From Tistlia consotensis USBA 355 (GTDB lineage: Bacteria; Pseudomonadota; Alphaproteobacteria; Kiloniellales; DSM-21159): a stretch of 64,000 nt of DNA. The stretch covers positions 112,569-176,568 of the forward strand of contig NZ_FWZX01000009.1 of NCBI RefSeq assembly GCF_900177295.1, in the 5' to 3' direction. The position numbers and the translations under genes were made by a program. Position 1 is the first letter of the stretch. Every line of letters starts with the position of its first letter. The notes under the pieces were generated by a model, which made no database searches, had not been told where the DNA came from, and saw nothing but the letters and a program-made list of their open reading frames with translations. Shown here in pieces: positions 20,313 to 30,110 of the stretch.

Positions 20313-21014
20313 CTACACCCCCGACGGGAAGGAGTGCCAGGTGACGTGGTCGTAGACGCCGGCCCAATAGGCTCCGAAGGCGGCGGCGAACAACAGTTCC
20401 TCGATCGGGATGCCGGCGACGGTCAGTCCCCACAACGCTGCGAGATTCCATACGCTTTCGATGTAGCCGGGCGCCGTCCATTCGAGTCCGAGCAGGAACA
20501 GAGCGTAGTACGCGAGGAAGAGCAGCGCGCCGACCCAGGTCTTCCGGACCAGGTCACGCCGGCAGAGCATCGCTGCGATCGCGCCGAGGGCCATGGCGAC
20601 GATCGACGGATAGATCGGGTTCCACGGCCAGGGATAGAGGACAGGAAACGCCAGGAAGGGGGCCGCCAGCGCCCAGCGGTGCAGCCTGTGCGGCGGCAAG
20701 CGTCGCTGGAGCGGTGGCATCTCCTCGAGCGTCTGACCGGTCAGGATGTTGTAGAGGACCGTGCCGATGCCACCGATTCCGAAGCAGAAGACGAGACTTT
20801 CGATGTCGAAGCCGGTGGTGCGCGCCAGGTCGAAGAGGCTCGGCGGATTCCAGTACGCGGGCACGAACAGGGGCTCGGTCAGGCCGAAGGGCGTGGTGAA
20901 CAGGCTCGCCCAGAGCATGGCCTTCCGGTGGCGCGGCAAGGCCACGTACGCCAACAGCCACGGCACGAGGAACGCGCTCGCCCATGCGAACCAGACATAT
21001 CGATCCGGCAGCAT
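20313..21014 (-). CDS. Lycopene-cyclase-domain membrane protein
   Basis: A 233-aa polytopic protein of the lycopene cyclase domain family (CrtYc/CrtYd-like). About seven hydrophobic helices are visible. The conserved motif PIEELLFAAAFGAYWAGVYD lies near the C-terminus, and FDIESLVFCFGIGGIGTVLYN in the middle is typical of the bacterial orphan branch. The ATG at 21014 follows a GGAGGAGGAGG tract that ends right against it. No other carotenoid gene is in the window, so a carotenoid role is not supported by context. It is convergent with the PfkB gene and divergent from the EamA gene. Confidence 0.75.
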   Translation of the reverse strand: MLPDRYVWFAWASAFLVPWLLAYVALPRHRKAMLWASLFTTPFGLTEPLFVPAYWNPPSLFDLARTTGFDIESLVFCFGIGGIGTVLYNILTGQTLEEMPPLQRRLPPHRLHRWALAAPFLAFPVLYPWPWNPIYPSIVAMALGAIAAMLCRRDLVRKTWVGALLFLAYYALFLLGLEWTAPGYIESVWNLAALWGLTVAGIPIEELLFAAAFGAYWAGVYDHVTWHSFPSGV

Positions 21015-21134
21015 CCTCCTCCTCCGCCCCGGGCGGCCGCGGGACCGAGCAGCACCTGCAGCCAAGCTAGCGGCGGATGCGATCCGATCACAGACCGCAT
21101 GTGACGACCGCGACGTGCGCGTGGGGCTCAAGCC

Positions 21135-22049
21135 ATGACGGCGGGGACCGTGCTGCGCCTGCTGGCCGTCATGATCCTCTGGGCGTCCTGCTTTCCCCTC
21201 ATCACGATAGGCTTGGGGCTGGCTCCGCACCTCGCCTTCGCGACGCTGCGTGCGACGCTCGCCGGCCTCGGTCTGCTGACGCTCGGCGCCCTGCTCCGGC
21301 GTCCGGTCCCGCGGGGCGCGCGGAGCTGGGCGCTGATCGCGCTGGCAGGATTCGGCGCCACGAGCCTCGGATTCCTCGGCATGTTCCATGCCGCCGAGTT
21401 CGTCTCGCCGGGGCTTGCGACCGTCATCGCCAACGCGCAGCCGATCGTTGCCGCGGTCCTCGCCCACGCCTTCCTGGGCGAACGGCTGACGGCGACCGGA
21501 AAGGCCGGCCTGGTCGTCGGGATGGCAGGGATCGCCGCGATCGCATGGCCAGGTCTCGTCGCGGGCGACGTCAGGGGCTACCGCCTTGGCGTCGCCTACG
21601 TGGCCCTCGCCGCGGTGGGCGTCTCCATCGGCAACGTTGCGATCAAGCGCCTCGCCGGCCAAGTCGACGCGATCATGGCGATGGGGGCGCAGCTGCTGGT
21701 CGGCGCGGTCCCCCTGGCGCTTGGCTCGATGCTGACCGAAGACCTCACGTCGCTGACGTGGTCGAGCGATTTCCTTGTCGTCCTCCTGGCGCTTTCGCTC
21801 TTGGGGTCGTCCCTCGCCTTCTGGCTCTGGTTCTCGGCCCTCGAGCGTGTCGAGCTCAACCGGGCCAACGCCTTCACGTTCCTGGTGCCGCTCCTCGGCC
21901 TGGGGATCGGCGCTGGCCTGTTCGGTGAGCGATTGCTCTGGGCCCAGGCCGCTGGAGCCGTCCTGGTCCTGGCGGGCATCGTGCTGGTGCAGCAGGCCGC
22001 AGCGAAGGAGCGGGCAGGAAGCGGTCGGCCGGAGGCCGGCGACGGATGA
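21135..22049 (+). CDS. EamA/DMT-family transporter
   Basis: A 304-aa inner-membrane protein with about ten membrane helices in two EamA repeats. The first repeat shows ILWASCFPL...R...AG; the second shows GVSIGNVAIKRLAG and ends LNRANAFTFLVPLLGLGIG...GE.L.W.Q..GA.LVL.GI. This is the usual drug/metabolite exporter layout. The substrate is unknown; relatives export amino acids, nucleotides or drugs. The ATG at 21135 starts the first helix directly. The 120 bases upstream are shared with the divergent cyclase-domain gene. Confidence 0.9.
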   Translation: MTAGTVLRLLAVMILWASCFPLITIGLGLAPHLAFATLRATLAGLGLLTLGALLRRPVPRGARSWALIALAGFGATSLGFLGMFHAAEFVSPGLATVIANAQPIVAAVLAHAFLGERLTATGKAGLVVGMAGIAAIAWPGLVAGDVRGYRLGVAYVALAAVGVSIGNVAIKRLAGQVDAIMAMGAQLLVGAVPLALGSMLTEDLTSLTWSSDFLVVLLALSLLGSSLAFWLWFSALERVELNRANAFTFLVPLLGLGIGAGLFGERLLWAQAAGAVLVLAGIVLVQQAAAKERAGSGRPEAGDG

Positions 22050-22181
22050 TTCGGCGAAGGCAGCAAGGGTGTTTCTTTCAGTCGATGTCAGCGCGACCGG
22101 TGCCGGAAGGGCGACGACTTGAGAAATCGACCTGCCGGCACCATCATGAATCCGAGCGGTGATCCGGACGAGGTACGGCGG

Positions 22182-22583
22182 ATGCGGGCAGTCGCCCGGC
22201 TTTTCACCTCCCTTTGCCTGGCGTCGCGGCGGCTGCGGCCGGCGCGGCGCTCGTTGTGCCGGGCGGTCGCGTTCACGGCGCTCCTGGCCCTGCAGATCGG
22301 CCTGGCGCAGCCGGAGCGTGCAGTGACCGCCGAGGTTGCGTCACAGGCAAGCTCGATCGCGGCATTCTCTGCAGCGGGCGTCCCTGGAAAAGCCGCGCTT
22401 CACGTCGACCGGGCAGGGTGCCTCCTGCACGCTGGCTGCAGTGTCTTCGCCGTGGCCGGGGCTTATGCCTTGCCCGCCGTTCGGCCGCATGCCTGGCGGA
22501 TCGGTGCCGCTTCGGACGAGGTCGTCGGACGGATTGCCGCTCCGCACCTGCGTCCCCCGATTCACGCCGCAGTTCTCGTCTGA
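22182..22583 (+). CDS. Small exported protein, function unknown
   Basis: A predicted 133-aa protein with a long basic N-region and a hydrophobic segment (AVAFTALLALQIGLA), probably cleaved near AVTA. The mature part has CLLHAGC and ends APHLRPPIH. I do not recognise the family. The ATG at 22182 has GAGGT 7 bases upstream; the frame stays open to TTG at 22119 with an ATG at 22146. The layout (signal peptide, Cys/His motif, short Pro-rich end) is like that of the protein at 7593-7928. Coding status is uncertain. Confidence 0.45.
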   Translation: MRAVARLFTSLCLASRRLRPARRSLCRAVAFTALLALQIGLAQPERAVTAEVASQASSIAAFSAAGVPGKAALHVDRAGCLLHAGCSVFAVAGAYALPAVRPHAWRIGAASDEVVGRIAAPHLRPPIHAAVLV

Positions 22584-22756
22584 ACGACGACGATCCCGCG
22601 CGAGCCCCCTCGGGTGTTGCGCGTGGGAGAGCGGCTTCTCGTCATCACCAGCCCGGGTCCCCGCTTTCGGAGGGGCGCCACGGCGTGCGGGAAGACCAAT
22701 CGACATAGCAGCCGACGCAGTGCGCGTTCGGCTCCGTCGGACGGGAGGAGGCGGCC

Positions 22757-24105
<1,349 letters not shown>

Positions 24106-24109
<4 letters not shown>

Positions 24110-24765
24110 GCCGGCGGCGAGGTGACCGTCGGGCAGTGGCCGCTGCAGCCGGAGTGGCGCGGCTCGCCGCGCCGAGGTCGCGGCGCAGGCTGCTGGTCGA
24201 CGGCGCCTTGCTCGGCCTGGGCCTGAGCTGGCTTCCGGCTGCCGCCCGCTCGGCATCGCTGCCGAGCTTCTCGGGCGGGGGCGCACCGTTCGTCGAGGAG
24301 AGTCCGAAGGAGCCGGCGCCGTCCATCCGCTTTCTCGACGACGGCGGCCACGTCCGCTCGCTCGACGACTTCGCCGGCCGCGTCCTGCTCGTCAACATCT
24401 GGGCGACCTGGTGCCCGCCCTGCGTCGGCGAGATGCCGGCGCTCGACCGCATGCAGCGCGACCTCGGGGGGTCGGACCTCCAGGTCGTGCCGATCTCGAT
24501 CGACCGGCCGGGAGCGGCCGCGGTCCTGCCCTTTTACCAAGGCGAGGGCATCGCCGCCTTGCCGGTCTTCCTCGATCCCGTGCAGGCGACGGTCTACTCG
24601 AGAAGCACGGGACGGCGCCCCGACGCGCTGCCGCTCTACGGCCTGCCGGTCAGCTTCTTCGTCGACCGTCGTGGCCGGCTGGTCGGCTACCTGGTCGGCG
24701 CCGCAGACTGGGATGCCGACGGGCCTCGCAGATTCCTCCGGCACCTGGCCGGGCCGTCGGCATGA
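24106..24765 (+). CDS. TlpA/ResA-like thioredoxin-fold protein, exported
   Basis: A 219-aa thiol-disulfide oxidoreductase. An Arg-rich N-region (SRRRGDRR..., RSRRRLL) precedes a hydrophobic segment at about residues 30-46, resembling a Tat-like or ordinary signal. The thioredoxin domain follows with LLVNIWATWCPPC (C103 and C106) and a cis-Pro region GLPVSFFVDR.G. It should act in the periplasm, keeping thiols reduced or helping cytochrome or copper-site assembly. The ATG overlaps the secY stop, an unusual pairing. Confidence 0.88.
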
Positions 24766-24809
24766 CGGCTCCGGAGGATGTCTCCCGGGGCGTGCGGATT
24801 CGCCGCGTG

Positions 24810-24857
24810 GCCGCCGTTCGGACAATTTCGAGAATTCGAATATGTCCGAACGGCGGC
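24810..24857. repeat. Large inverted repeat between the TlpA-like and Met-rich genes
   Basis: Perfect 15-bp arms GCCGCCGTTCGGACA (24810-24824) and its reverse complement (24843-24857). The 18-base centre contains a second inverted repeat TTCGA-GAAT-TCGAA. It could be a terminator for the secY-tlpA pair or an operator of the Met-rich gene 120 bases downstream. The AT-rich core in GC-rich DNA is notable. Confidence 0.6.
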
Positions 24858-24977
24858 CCGACGGAACCGCCGTGTCGGGAGGCTTGGCCACCCCGCAAGA
24901 GGGTCGGGATTGTCGGGACCGCCTGACGGCGGATCCCGGCAGGCCGGGCCTCACCACCTCGTGAAGCAGGAGCAGAG

Positions 24978-25715
24978 ATGAACCAGAGAATCGACCTTGT
25001 CCCTTCGAGCCGTGCCGGTCTGAAGGCCGTCTCGTCCCTGGCCCTGGCGCTCGGGCTCGCCGTCGCGCTCGCCGGCGGCGCCTCGGCGGCCCAGCAGGAG
25101 ACGAAGGGGCAGCAGGACCAGCCGCAGCCGATGCAGCAGATGCAGAAGGGGATGCCGGCCGGCCCCTCGTTCGAAGAGATGCAGCAGACGATGGAGAAGG
25201 CCCGGCAGGCGAAGGACCCCGCCGCGCGCCGTGCGCTCATGAGCCAGCACCTCAAGATGATGCAGGGCAGGATGCAGGCGATGATGGGCATGATGCAGAA
25301 GATGCCGATGGGCGGCGCCGGCGGCATGCCCGGCGGGACGGCGGGGGCAATGCCCGGCGGCATGTCGGGAGGCATGTCGGGTGGGCAGTCCGGATCGGCG
25401 CCGATGGGCATGCCGGGGCGCATGCACGAGCCGGGGCGCATGCACGAAATGATGGGGCAGATGATGCAGATGATGCAGCTCCACATGATGCAGGCGATGG
25501 CCGGCATGATGGACCGCACGTCGATGCCCTGCGCCGGCGGCATGCCGGGGGGCATGCCCGGTCCGATGTCGGGGGGCATGTCGGGCGGGCCCGCCGGCCC
25601 GATGCAGAAGGCCATGCCGGGGCGCATGCAGGAGATGGTGGGGCAGATGATGCAGATGATGCAGCAGATGCTCGACCAGCAGAGCATGACCCTCGATACC
25701 GACAAGGCCGAATAG
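24978..25715 (+). CDS. Met- and Gly-rich exported protein, possible metal binder
   Basis: A 245-aa protein. Residues 1-38 form a signal peptide (hydrophobic SSLALALGLAVALAGG, cleavage after GASA). The mature part is low complexity: MQQMQ, MMQGRMQAMMGMMQ, repeated MPGGM/MSGGM, and MGQMMQMMQ blocks, with a few His and one Cys. Such Met clusters bind Cu(I)/Ag(I) in other periplasmic proteins, but composition alone is not proof. The ATG follows AGGAGCAGAG. It lies downstream of a large palindrome and is followed by a strong GC hairpin. The copper pump at 146 supports a metal theme. No known family is assigned. Confidence 0.8.
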   Translation: MNQRIDLVPSSRAGLKAVSSLALALGLAVALAGGASAAQQETKGQQDQPQPMQQMQKGMPAGPSFEEMQQTMEKARQAKDPAARRALMSQHLKMMQGRMQAMMGMMQKMPMGGAGGMPGGTAGAMPGGMSGGMSGGQSGSAPMGMPGRMHEPGRMHEMMGQMMQMMQLHMMQAMAGMMDRTSMPCAGGMPGGMPGPMSGGMSGGPAGPMQKAMPGRMQEMVGQMMQMMQQMLDQQSMTLDTDKAE

Positions 25716-25762
25716 CCGGCGCCGGGGGCGGCTGCGCGCTCGGCGCGGCCGCCCGCGCCGGC
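25715..25762 (+). terminator. GC-rich terminator-like hairpin after the Met-rich gene
   Basis: A stem of about 15 bp with a small bulge (arms 25715-25732 and 25748-25762) starts at the stop codon of the Met-rich gene. No T-run follows. Confidence 0.45.
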
Positions 25763-25899
25763 CGGCAGGAAGGCGCCCCGCGGATTCGCCTTGCCGACGG
25801 TCGGTGGAGGGCCGTGGAAGGTGCGGCCCCGTGCCCGGGCAGCGAAGCGGTCTCCGGGGCAGCGTGGGCATCGCCCGGTCGAGAACAGGAGAGGCATGG

Positions 25900-26415
25900 A
25901 TGGACATCTCGCAACAGCAAGCCCGCCAGGGCGTCGAGACGGCGCCGGGCGCGCGCTTCGCGGACCGTCGCGCGATCGCGATCCGCAGCGCCAAGGGGCT
26001 GGCCGTGGCGCTCGGAACCTTCGGCGCCGTCGGCACGGTGTCGGCGCTCTGGGACAATCCCTTCGTCATCAGGATGACGCCGGCGGGCGGCTGGGAGATC
26101 GGCCTGCTCGCCGCGCTGTCCGTCCTGCTCGGGCTCTATACGGCGGTGCGCCGGCCGGCCTGCTCGATCCGCACGGCGGGCGCCAGCGGCGTGCTCGGCT
26201 TCCTGGGGGTCGCCTGCCCGATCTGCAACAAGGTTCTCCTCCTGCTGTTCGGCGGCGAGCTGCTGCTGACCTACTTCGAGCCTCTGAGGATCTACCTTGC
26301 CGCCCTTGGGGTCGCGCTCGCCGCGCTCGCGCTCGTCCGCGAATGGCGTTCGGCCCGGCTCACACCTGCTCCGCGAGATCCCGCCGGCATCGAGGCCAGC
26401 GCCTCGCTCCGGTAG
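25900..26415 (+). CDS. Small membrane protein with a CPxC motif
   Basis: A 171-aa protein with about four membrane helices. The third helix contains VACPICNKVLLLLFG, a CxxC-type motif in the membrane as seen in thiol or metal-handling membrane proteins. The N-terminal 35 residues are cytosolic and basic. The ATG at 25900 has AGGAGAGG upstream. It may act with the TlpA-like and Met-rich proteins on metal or disulfide chemistry, but that is only contextual. The family was not recognised. Confidence 0.75.
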   Translation: MDISQQQARQGVETAPGARFADRRAIAIRSAKGLAVALGTFGAVGTVSALWDNPFVIRMTPAGGWEIGLLAALSVLLGLYTAVRRPACSIRTAGASGVLGFLGVACPICNKVLLLLFGGELLLTYFEPLRIYLAALGVALAALALVREWRSARLTPAPRDPAGIEASASLR

Positions 26416-26785
26416 GCGCCACAATCCAGCGGCTGCAATCGCCGATCCGGCAGATGGCACGAGCCCGCTGCTCGCCGTGCTCGGCATCCCGGCCCGCATC
26501 AAATGCCTGCGGCGCCAGTTCCCGCGCAGCCTCATTGGAGGTAGGCCTCCACCGCGTACCTGCGCATCATTCGCCGGCCGTCAGGGGACGCAGGGCGGGA
26601 TTGAGCGTCAATGGGCTGCTGCGGAGATTCTCCCTGGTTTTTCGCGGTCTCTCCTTGTCCCCTGTCGCGGCGTTCGCGGAACTCGATCCGTATGGAATGT
26701 GTGCCCCTCCCGAGATCTGACGAGCGACAGCCCCGACCGATTTGCCCAGCATGACGCGCGATTCGTGTCGTAGGGAGGCGACGGG
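26416..26785. other. 370-base gap without a supported gene
   Basis: No ORF here has a ribosome site or recognisable product. It contains TTGAGCGTCAA at 26601-26611, but its spacing is too short for a Crp/Fnr box. It probably carries the promoter of the GHMP kinase gene. Confidence 0.5.
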
Positions 26786-27727
26786 GTGCAGTTCCGCGGC
26801 AGCGAGGCGTCCCACCAGCGACTGCTCGAGGTGGGCGTCGGTACGGCGATTGCCCACCACGGCGAGTTGCTGCAGGGCGTCTTCGAGGACGAGCAAGGCA
26901 GTCTGCACCGCGGCCTCGTCACCCTGCCGCTGCCCCGGCTGCGGGCGCGCGCGACCTTCTGGCCGAGGAGCGGAGGCGCCGTGGCGGTCCGACCGGCCGG
27001 TCGGAGCAAGGCGCAGCGCGCGGCCGAGCTCACGCTCGCCCACCTGGGCTACGCCGGCAGCGGCGGCGACCTGACGATCGAGAGCGATATCCCGCTCGGC
27101 CACGGCTACGGCTCCTCGACGGCCGACCTGGTCGCCTCGATCCGGGCGGTCGCCGCCGCTGCCGGCCTCCGCCTGCGGCACTCGACGACCTGCAGGCTGG
27201 CGGTCGCTGCCGAAGGCGCCAGCGACGCCATCGCCTACGGCTGTCAGGCGCTTCTTTTCGCCCAGCGCGAAGGCCGGATCCTCGAGCCGCTCGGTGCCGA
27301 GCTCCCTCCGCTGATCGTGGTCAGCCTGGTCAGCGGCGGCGAGGGGCCAGTCGATACCGTTGCGCTCACGCCGGCGCGCTACGACAGCGCCGAGATCGAG
27401 CTGTTCCGAGCGTTGCGCGGCCTTGTGCGCCATGCTCTCCAGCGCCAGGACGCTCGGCTGCTGGGCCGGGTCGCGACCGTCAGCGCCCGCGTCAGCCAGC
27501 GCCATTTCCCCAAGCCGCGCTTCGAGCGGGCCCTGCGGCTGGCCGAGGAGCACGCTGCCTGTGGCCTGCAGGTCGCGCACAGCGGCAGCCTGATGGGCGT
27601 TCTGATCGATGCGGGCAACGGCGATGCCACCGCGAGAGCCGCAACCCTGGTTCGCGAGGCGCAACGTGTCGGATTCCGGAAGACATCCGCCTTCCCGCTC
27701 GGTGTCGAGGAGGTCCGGCCGCTGTGA
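26786..27727 (+). CDS. GHMP-superfamily kinase (PduX-like)
   Basis: A 313-aa kinase of the GHMP fold. The N-terminus GTAIAHHGELLQG resembles the GTCGE.VQG start of L-threonine kinase PduX. The ATP-binding motif is IPLGHGYGSSTADL (about residues 105-118), and a C-terminal glycine motif (SGSLMG) is present. It probably phosphorylates a hydroxyl of an amino acid or similar small molecule. The start is GTG at 26786 with GGGAGG 7 bases upstream. The stop overlaps the GTG of the PLP-fold gene (GTGA), so kinase and partner are probably one pathway. No cobalamin genes are nearby. Confidence 0.82.
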   Translation: MQFRGSEASHQRLLEVGVGTAIAHHGELLQGVFEDEQGSLHRGLVTLPLPRLRARATFWPRSGGAVAVRPAGRSKAQRAAELTLAHLGYAGSGGDLTIESDIPLGHGYGSSTADLVASIRAVAAAAGLRLRHSTTCRLAVAAEGASDAIAYGCQALLFAQREGRILEPLGAELPPLIVVSLVSGGEGPVDTVALTPARYDSAEIELFRALRGLVRHALQRQDARLLGRVATVSARVSQRHFPKPRFERALRLAEEHAACGLQVAHSGSLMGVLIDAGNGDATARAATLVREAQRVGFRKTSAFPLGVEEVRPL

Positions 27728-28785
27728 CCCGGCGCCCGAAGGACGGCTTTCTCGCGGCCTACGAGACACCGCGGATCGTGCGCCTCGCGTCGAACCTGCA
27801 TGCCGCCTGCTTCGCGCTCATGAAGCTTCTGCCGGCGCGCTTCATGCTCGATCGCGCGGAGGACGACGGGCGCCTGCCGCCGAGCGGCCAGATCGTGGAG
27901 ACGAGCTCCGGCAGGTTCGGGCTGGCGCTGGCCCTGCTCGCCGCGGTGCGCGGCTATGCGCTCACGCTGGTGAGCGCCTCGAGCCTGGTCGACCCGCCCT
28001 TCGTACGCAGGCTGGAGCAGCTCGGCGCACGGCTGCTGCTCGAGCCGGACACCGAGGCCACCGGCGCGCAAGCGGAGCGGCTCGCCCGTCTTCGCGCGCT
28101 CCTCCAGGAGCGTCCGGACGCCTTCTGGCCGCGCCAATACGACAATCCGGACAACGCGCTCGCCTACGCGCGCCTGGCGGAGCTTGCCACAGAGGCGATC
28201 GGGAGGCTCGACTGCCCGGTCGGCTGCGTCGGCTCGGGCGGCTCGCTCTGCGGCGCCGGCCAATTCCTGCGGACCCTCTTTCCGAGTCTCAGAATCGTCG
28301 CCGTCGACACTCACGGCAGCCGGCTCTTCGGCCAGGATCCGGCACCCCGGCTCCTGCGCGGCCTCGGCAACAGCATCCTGCCGGCAAACCTCGTGCACGA
28401 GATGATCGACGAGGTGCACTGGATCGGCGCCTTGCCCGCCTATGCGGCGGCGCGGCGGCTCAGCCGCGCCGAGGGGCTCTACATGGGCCCGAGCAGCGGT
28501 GCAGCCTGGCTCGTCGCCGACTGGCAGGCGCGGCGCTCTCCGGGCGCGGCAACCCTCGTGATCCTGGCCGATGAAGGTCACCGCTATCGCGACACCTTCT
28601 ACGACGACTCCTGGCTCGCCGGGCTCGAAGGCTGGCCACCGGCCGAACGGCAGGACCCCGTTCGGCTCGCTCGCGTCGCGTGCGCCGGAGAAAGCGACTG
28701 GACCTGCCTCGATTGGGCGCGCCGCCCCCTGGCGGCAGTCTCCGGGAAGAATATGACCAAGAGCTATGTGGCGGTGATACGGTGA
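27724..28785 (+). CDS. Cysteine-synthase-fold PLP-type protein lacking the usual lysine
   Basis: A 353-aa member of the tryptophan-synthase-beta/cysteine-synthase fold. ETSSGRFGLALALLAAVRGY matches the substrate-binding asparagine-loop region of cysteine synthases (normally TSGNTG), and the PLP-phosphate loop GSGGSLCGAG is present. In place of the Schiff-base motif S.KDR the sequence reads ARFMLDR, so the catalytic lysine appears to be Leu; a lysine lies further N-terminal in LMKLLP. It could be a lysine-shifted enzyme or a non-catalytic partner. It is translationally coupled to the GHMP kinase, which suggests it acts on a phosphorylated amino acid. The function is unknown. Confidence 0.75.
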   Translation: MTRRPKDGFLAAYETPRIVRLASNLHAACFALMKLLPARFMLDRAEDDGRLPPSGQIVETSSGRFGLALALLAAVRGYALTLVSASSLVDPPFVRRLEQLGARLLLEPDTEATGAQAERLARLRALLQERPDAFWPRQYDNPDNALAYARLAELATEAIGRLDCPVGCVGSGGSLCGAGQFLRTLFPSLRIVAVDTHGSRLFGQDPAPRLLRGLGNSILPANLVHEMIDEVHWIGALPAYAAARRLSRAEGLYMGPSSGAAWLVADWQARRSPGAATLVILADEGHRYRDTFYDDSWLAGLEGWPPAERQDPVRLARVACAGESDWTCLDWARRPLAAVSGKNMTKSYVAVIR

Positions 28786-28823
28786 ATCGTCGGACCGCAA
28801 CGATGAACCGAGTTCGCCGAGCT

Positions 28824-28839
28824 GCCACTAAGCAGTGGC
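28824..28839. terminator. Small hairpin between convergent genes
   Basis: GCCACT-AAGC-AGTGGC, a perfect 6-bp stem between the PLP-fold gene (plus) and the minus-strand gene ending at 28863. It marks the border between the metabolic island and the conjugative region. Confidence 0.4.
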
Positions 28840-28862
28840 GGAATGGCGTCACCACCCGTCGG

Positions 28863-30110
28863 CTACCCGGCCAGCAGCCGGATCGCGCGGACCACCTGCA
28901 GCCGCTCCTGTCCCTCGAGGTTCCGGCGCAGCTCGCCGAAGGAGCCCGGAGCGCGGGCGAAGCGGCGCAGCGCGGTTTCCTCTCCCTCGGCGTCGAGGCA
29001 GGCCCGCAGCCGGCCAAGCGCCAGCCGGAAGTCCCGGTAGTAGCAGCTCAGCAGTGCCTCGGCTCGGCCGAGGAGTTCGCTCTCCGGGGTCGGCCGCCTT
29101 CCCGGCGGACGGCGCACCTCTGCCGGGAAGGCTTCGCTCGCGATGCCGTCGAGCCAGCGCTTCGCCCGCCCGTGCTCCGCCCGGATCAGGCGCGTCACGC
29201 CCCGTGCCGCCTGCTCCGCCTCTGCCGTCGCCCGCAGCGTGTCCTCGACGATCCGAGGTTCCCAGGTCAGCAGGACGTCGCGATGACGCGCCAGCAGCCG
29301 CTCGACCTCCTCGTCGTCATGGAGGGGCAGCCTCAAGGGCGCGCGCTGGCGCAGGGGGTAGGCGAGATCCAGCAGTTCCCCGTCCGGCCGCTCGGCACCC
29401 GCGGCGGCCGCGCGCTGCCGCTCGGCGGTGGCGGCCCGGCGCTGCGCCGCGTAGGCCTCGATCGGTCCCCTCGCTGCGCCCGCCGGGCGCTCAGGCTGCG
29501 CCGCATCGCCGGCAGCTTCCGCCACCTCCGGCCTCGGCACGCTCGTGATCCCGGCCTCGATCCCGACGCCGGCCGGCTCGCCGCGCTCCACCGCGCCGTT
29601 GCGTTCCTGCAGAAGCTCCGCCAGTCGCCCGAGGGTCGCGCGGTCGCAGGGCCGCAGCTGGTCGCCTGCGCGATCGGCGAGATCCTGCCAGACCAGGTCG
29701 AGGCTGAAGATTTCGGGATTGGGGAGCACACAGGTATCGAAGGGCGGCGCCAGTTCGAGCTCGTCGGATCGCCGGGCGGTGATCGAGACGAGCAGGGGCA
29801 CGAGGCTGAGCTCGGTGCGCCCGAGACCCGCGAGATCTCCCTCGATCTGCCTGTAGCTCGCGGCGAGACGGCCCCAGGCCTCGTCGATCGCCTGCCGCCA
29901 GCTGGACCGCGGGTCGTCGCGGTCGAACGGCTCCACGACCAGCAGAGGTAGCCCCGGCCTGCCGACCACGGCACCTGCCCGGCACGGCAGGACGGCAGCG
30001 CCCGGGCAGGCACCGGCCAGAACCTGGCGATAGAGCCCGTCCGGCAGAGCGGTATCGTCGCCGGCGGCAGGAGAGCGGGGCTGGGGTTGGTCCGTGGTCG
30101 GCTGGTCCAT
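28863..30110 (-). CDS. Unknown protein divergent from the giant polyvalent gene
   Basis: A 415-aa soluble protein with no recognised domain. The N-terminal 200 residues look globular (LPLLVVEPFDRDD, LSLVPLLVSITARRSDE, LPNPEIFSLDLVWQDLA). The middle is Ala/Arg-rich and low complexity, and the C-terminal 150 residues are helical and charged (VTRLIRAEHGRAKRWLDGIA; LGRAEALLSCYYRDFRLALGRLR). There is no signal peptide. It is divergent from the 22.7-kb gene across 215 bases, so it may be a regulator or partner of the conjugative element. Long opposite-strand frames over it show no conservation. Confidence 0.75.
   Translation of the reverse strand: MDQPTTDQPQPRSPAAGDDTALPDGLYRQVLAGACPGAAVLPCRAGAVVGRPGLPLLVVEPFDRDDPRSSWRQAIDEAWGRLAASYRQIEGDLAGLGRTELSLVPLLVSITARRSDELELAPPFDTCVLPNPEIFSLDLVWQDLADRAGDQLRPCDRATLGRLAELLQERNGAVERGEPAGVGIEAGITSVPRPEVAEAAGDAAQPERPAGAARGPIEAYAAQRRAATAERQRAAAAGAERPDGELLDLAYPLRQRAPLRLPLHDDEEVERLLARHRDVLLTWEPRIVEDTLRATAEAEQAARGVTRLIRAEHGRAKRWLDGIASEAFPAEVRRPPGRRPTPESELLGRAEALLSCYYRDFRLALGRLRACLDAEGEETALRRFARAPGSFGELRRNLEGQERLQVVRAIRLLAG

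Noticed and set aside
26601..26611. TTGAGCGTCAA as a Crp/Fnr box before the GHMP kinase
   Set aside because: The spacing between half-sites is 3 bases short of the 14-base geometry.
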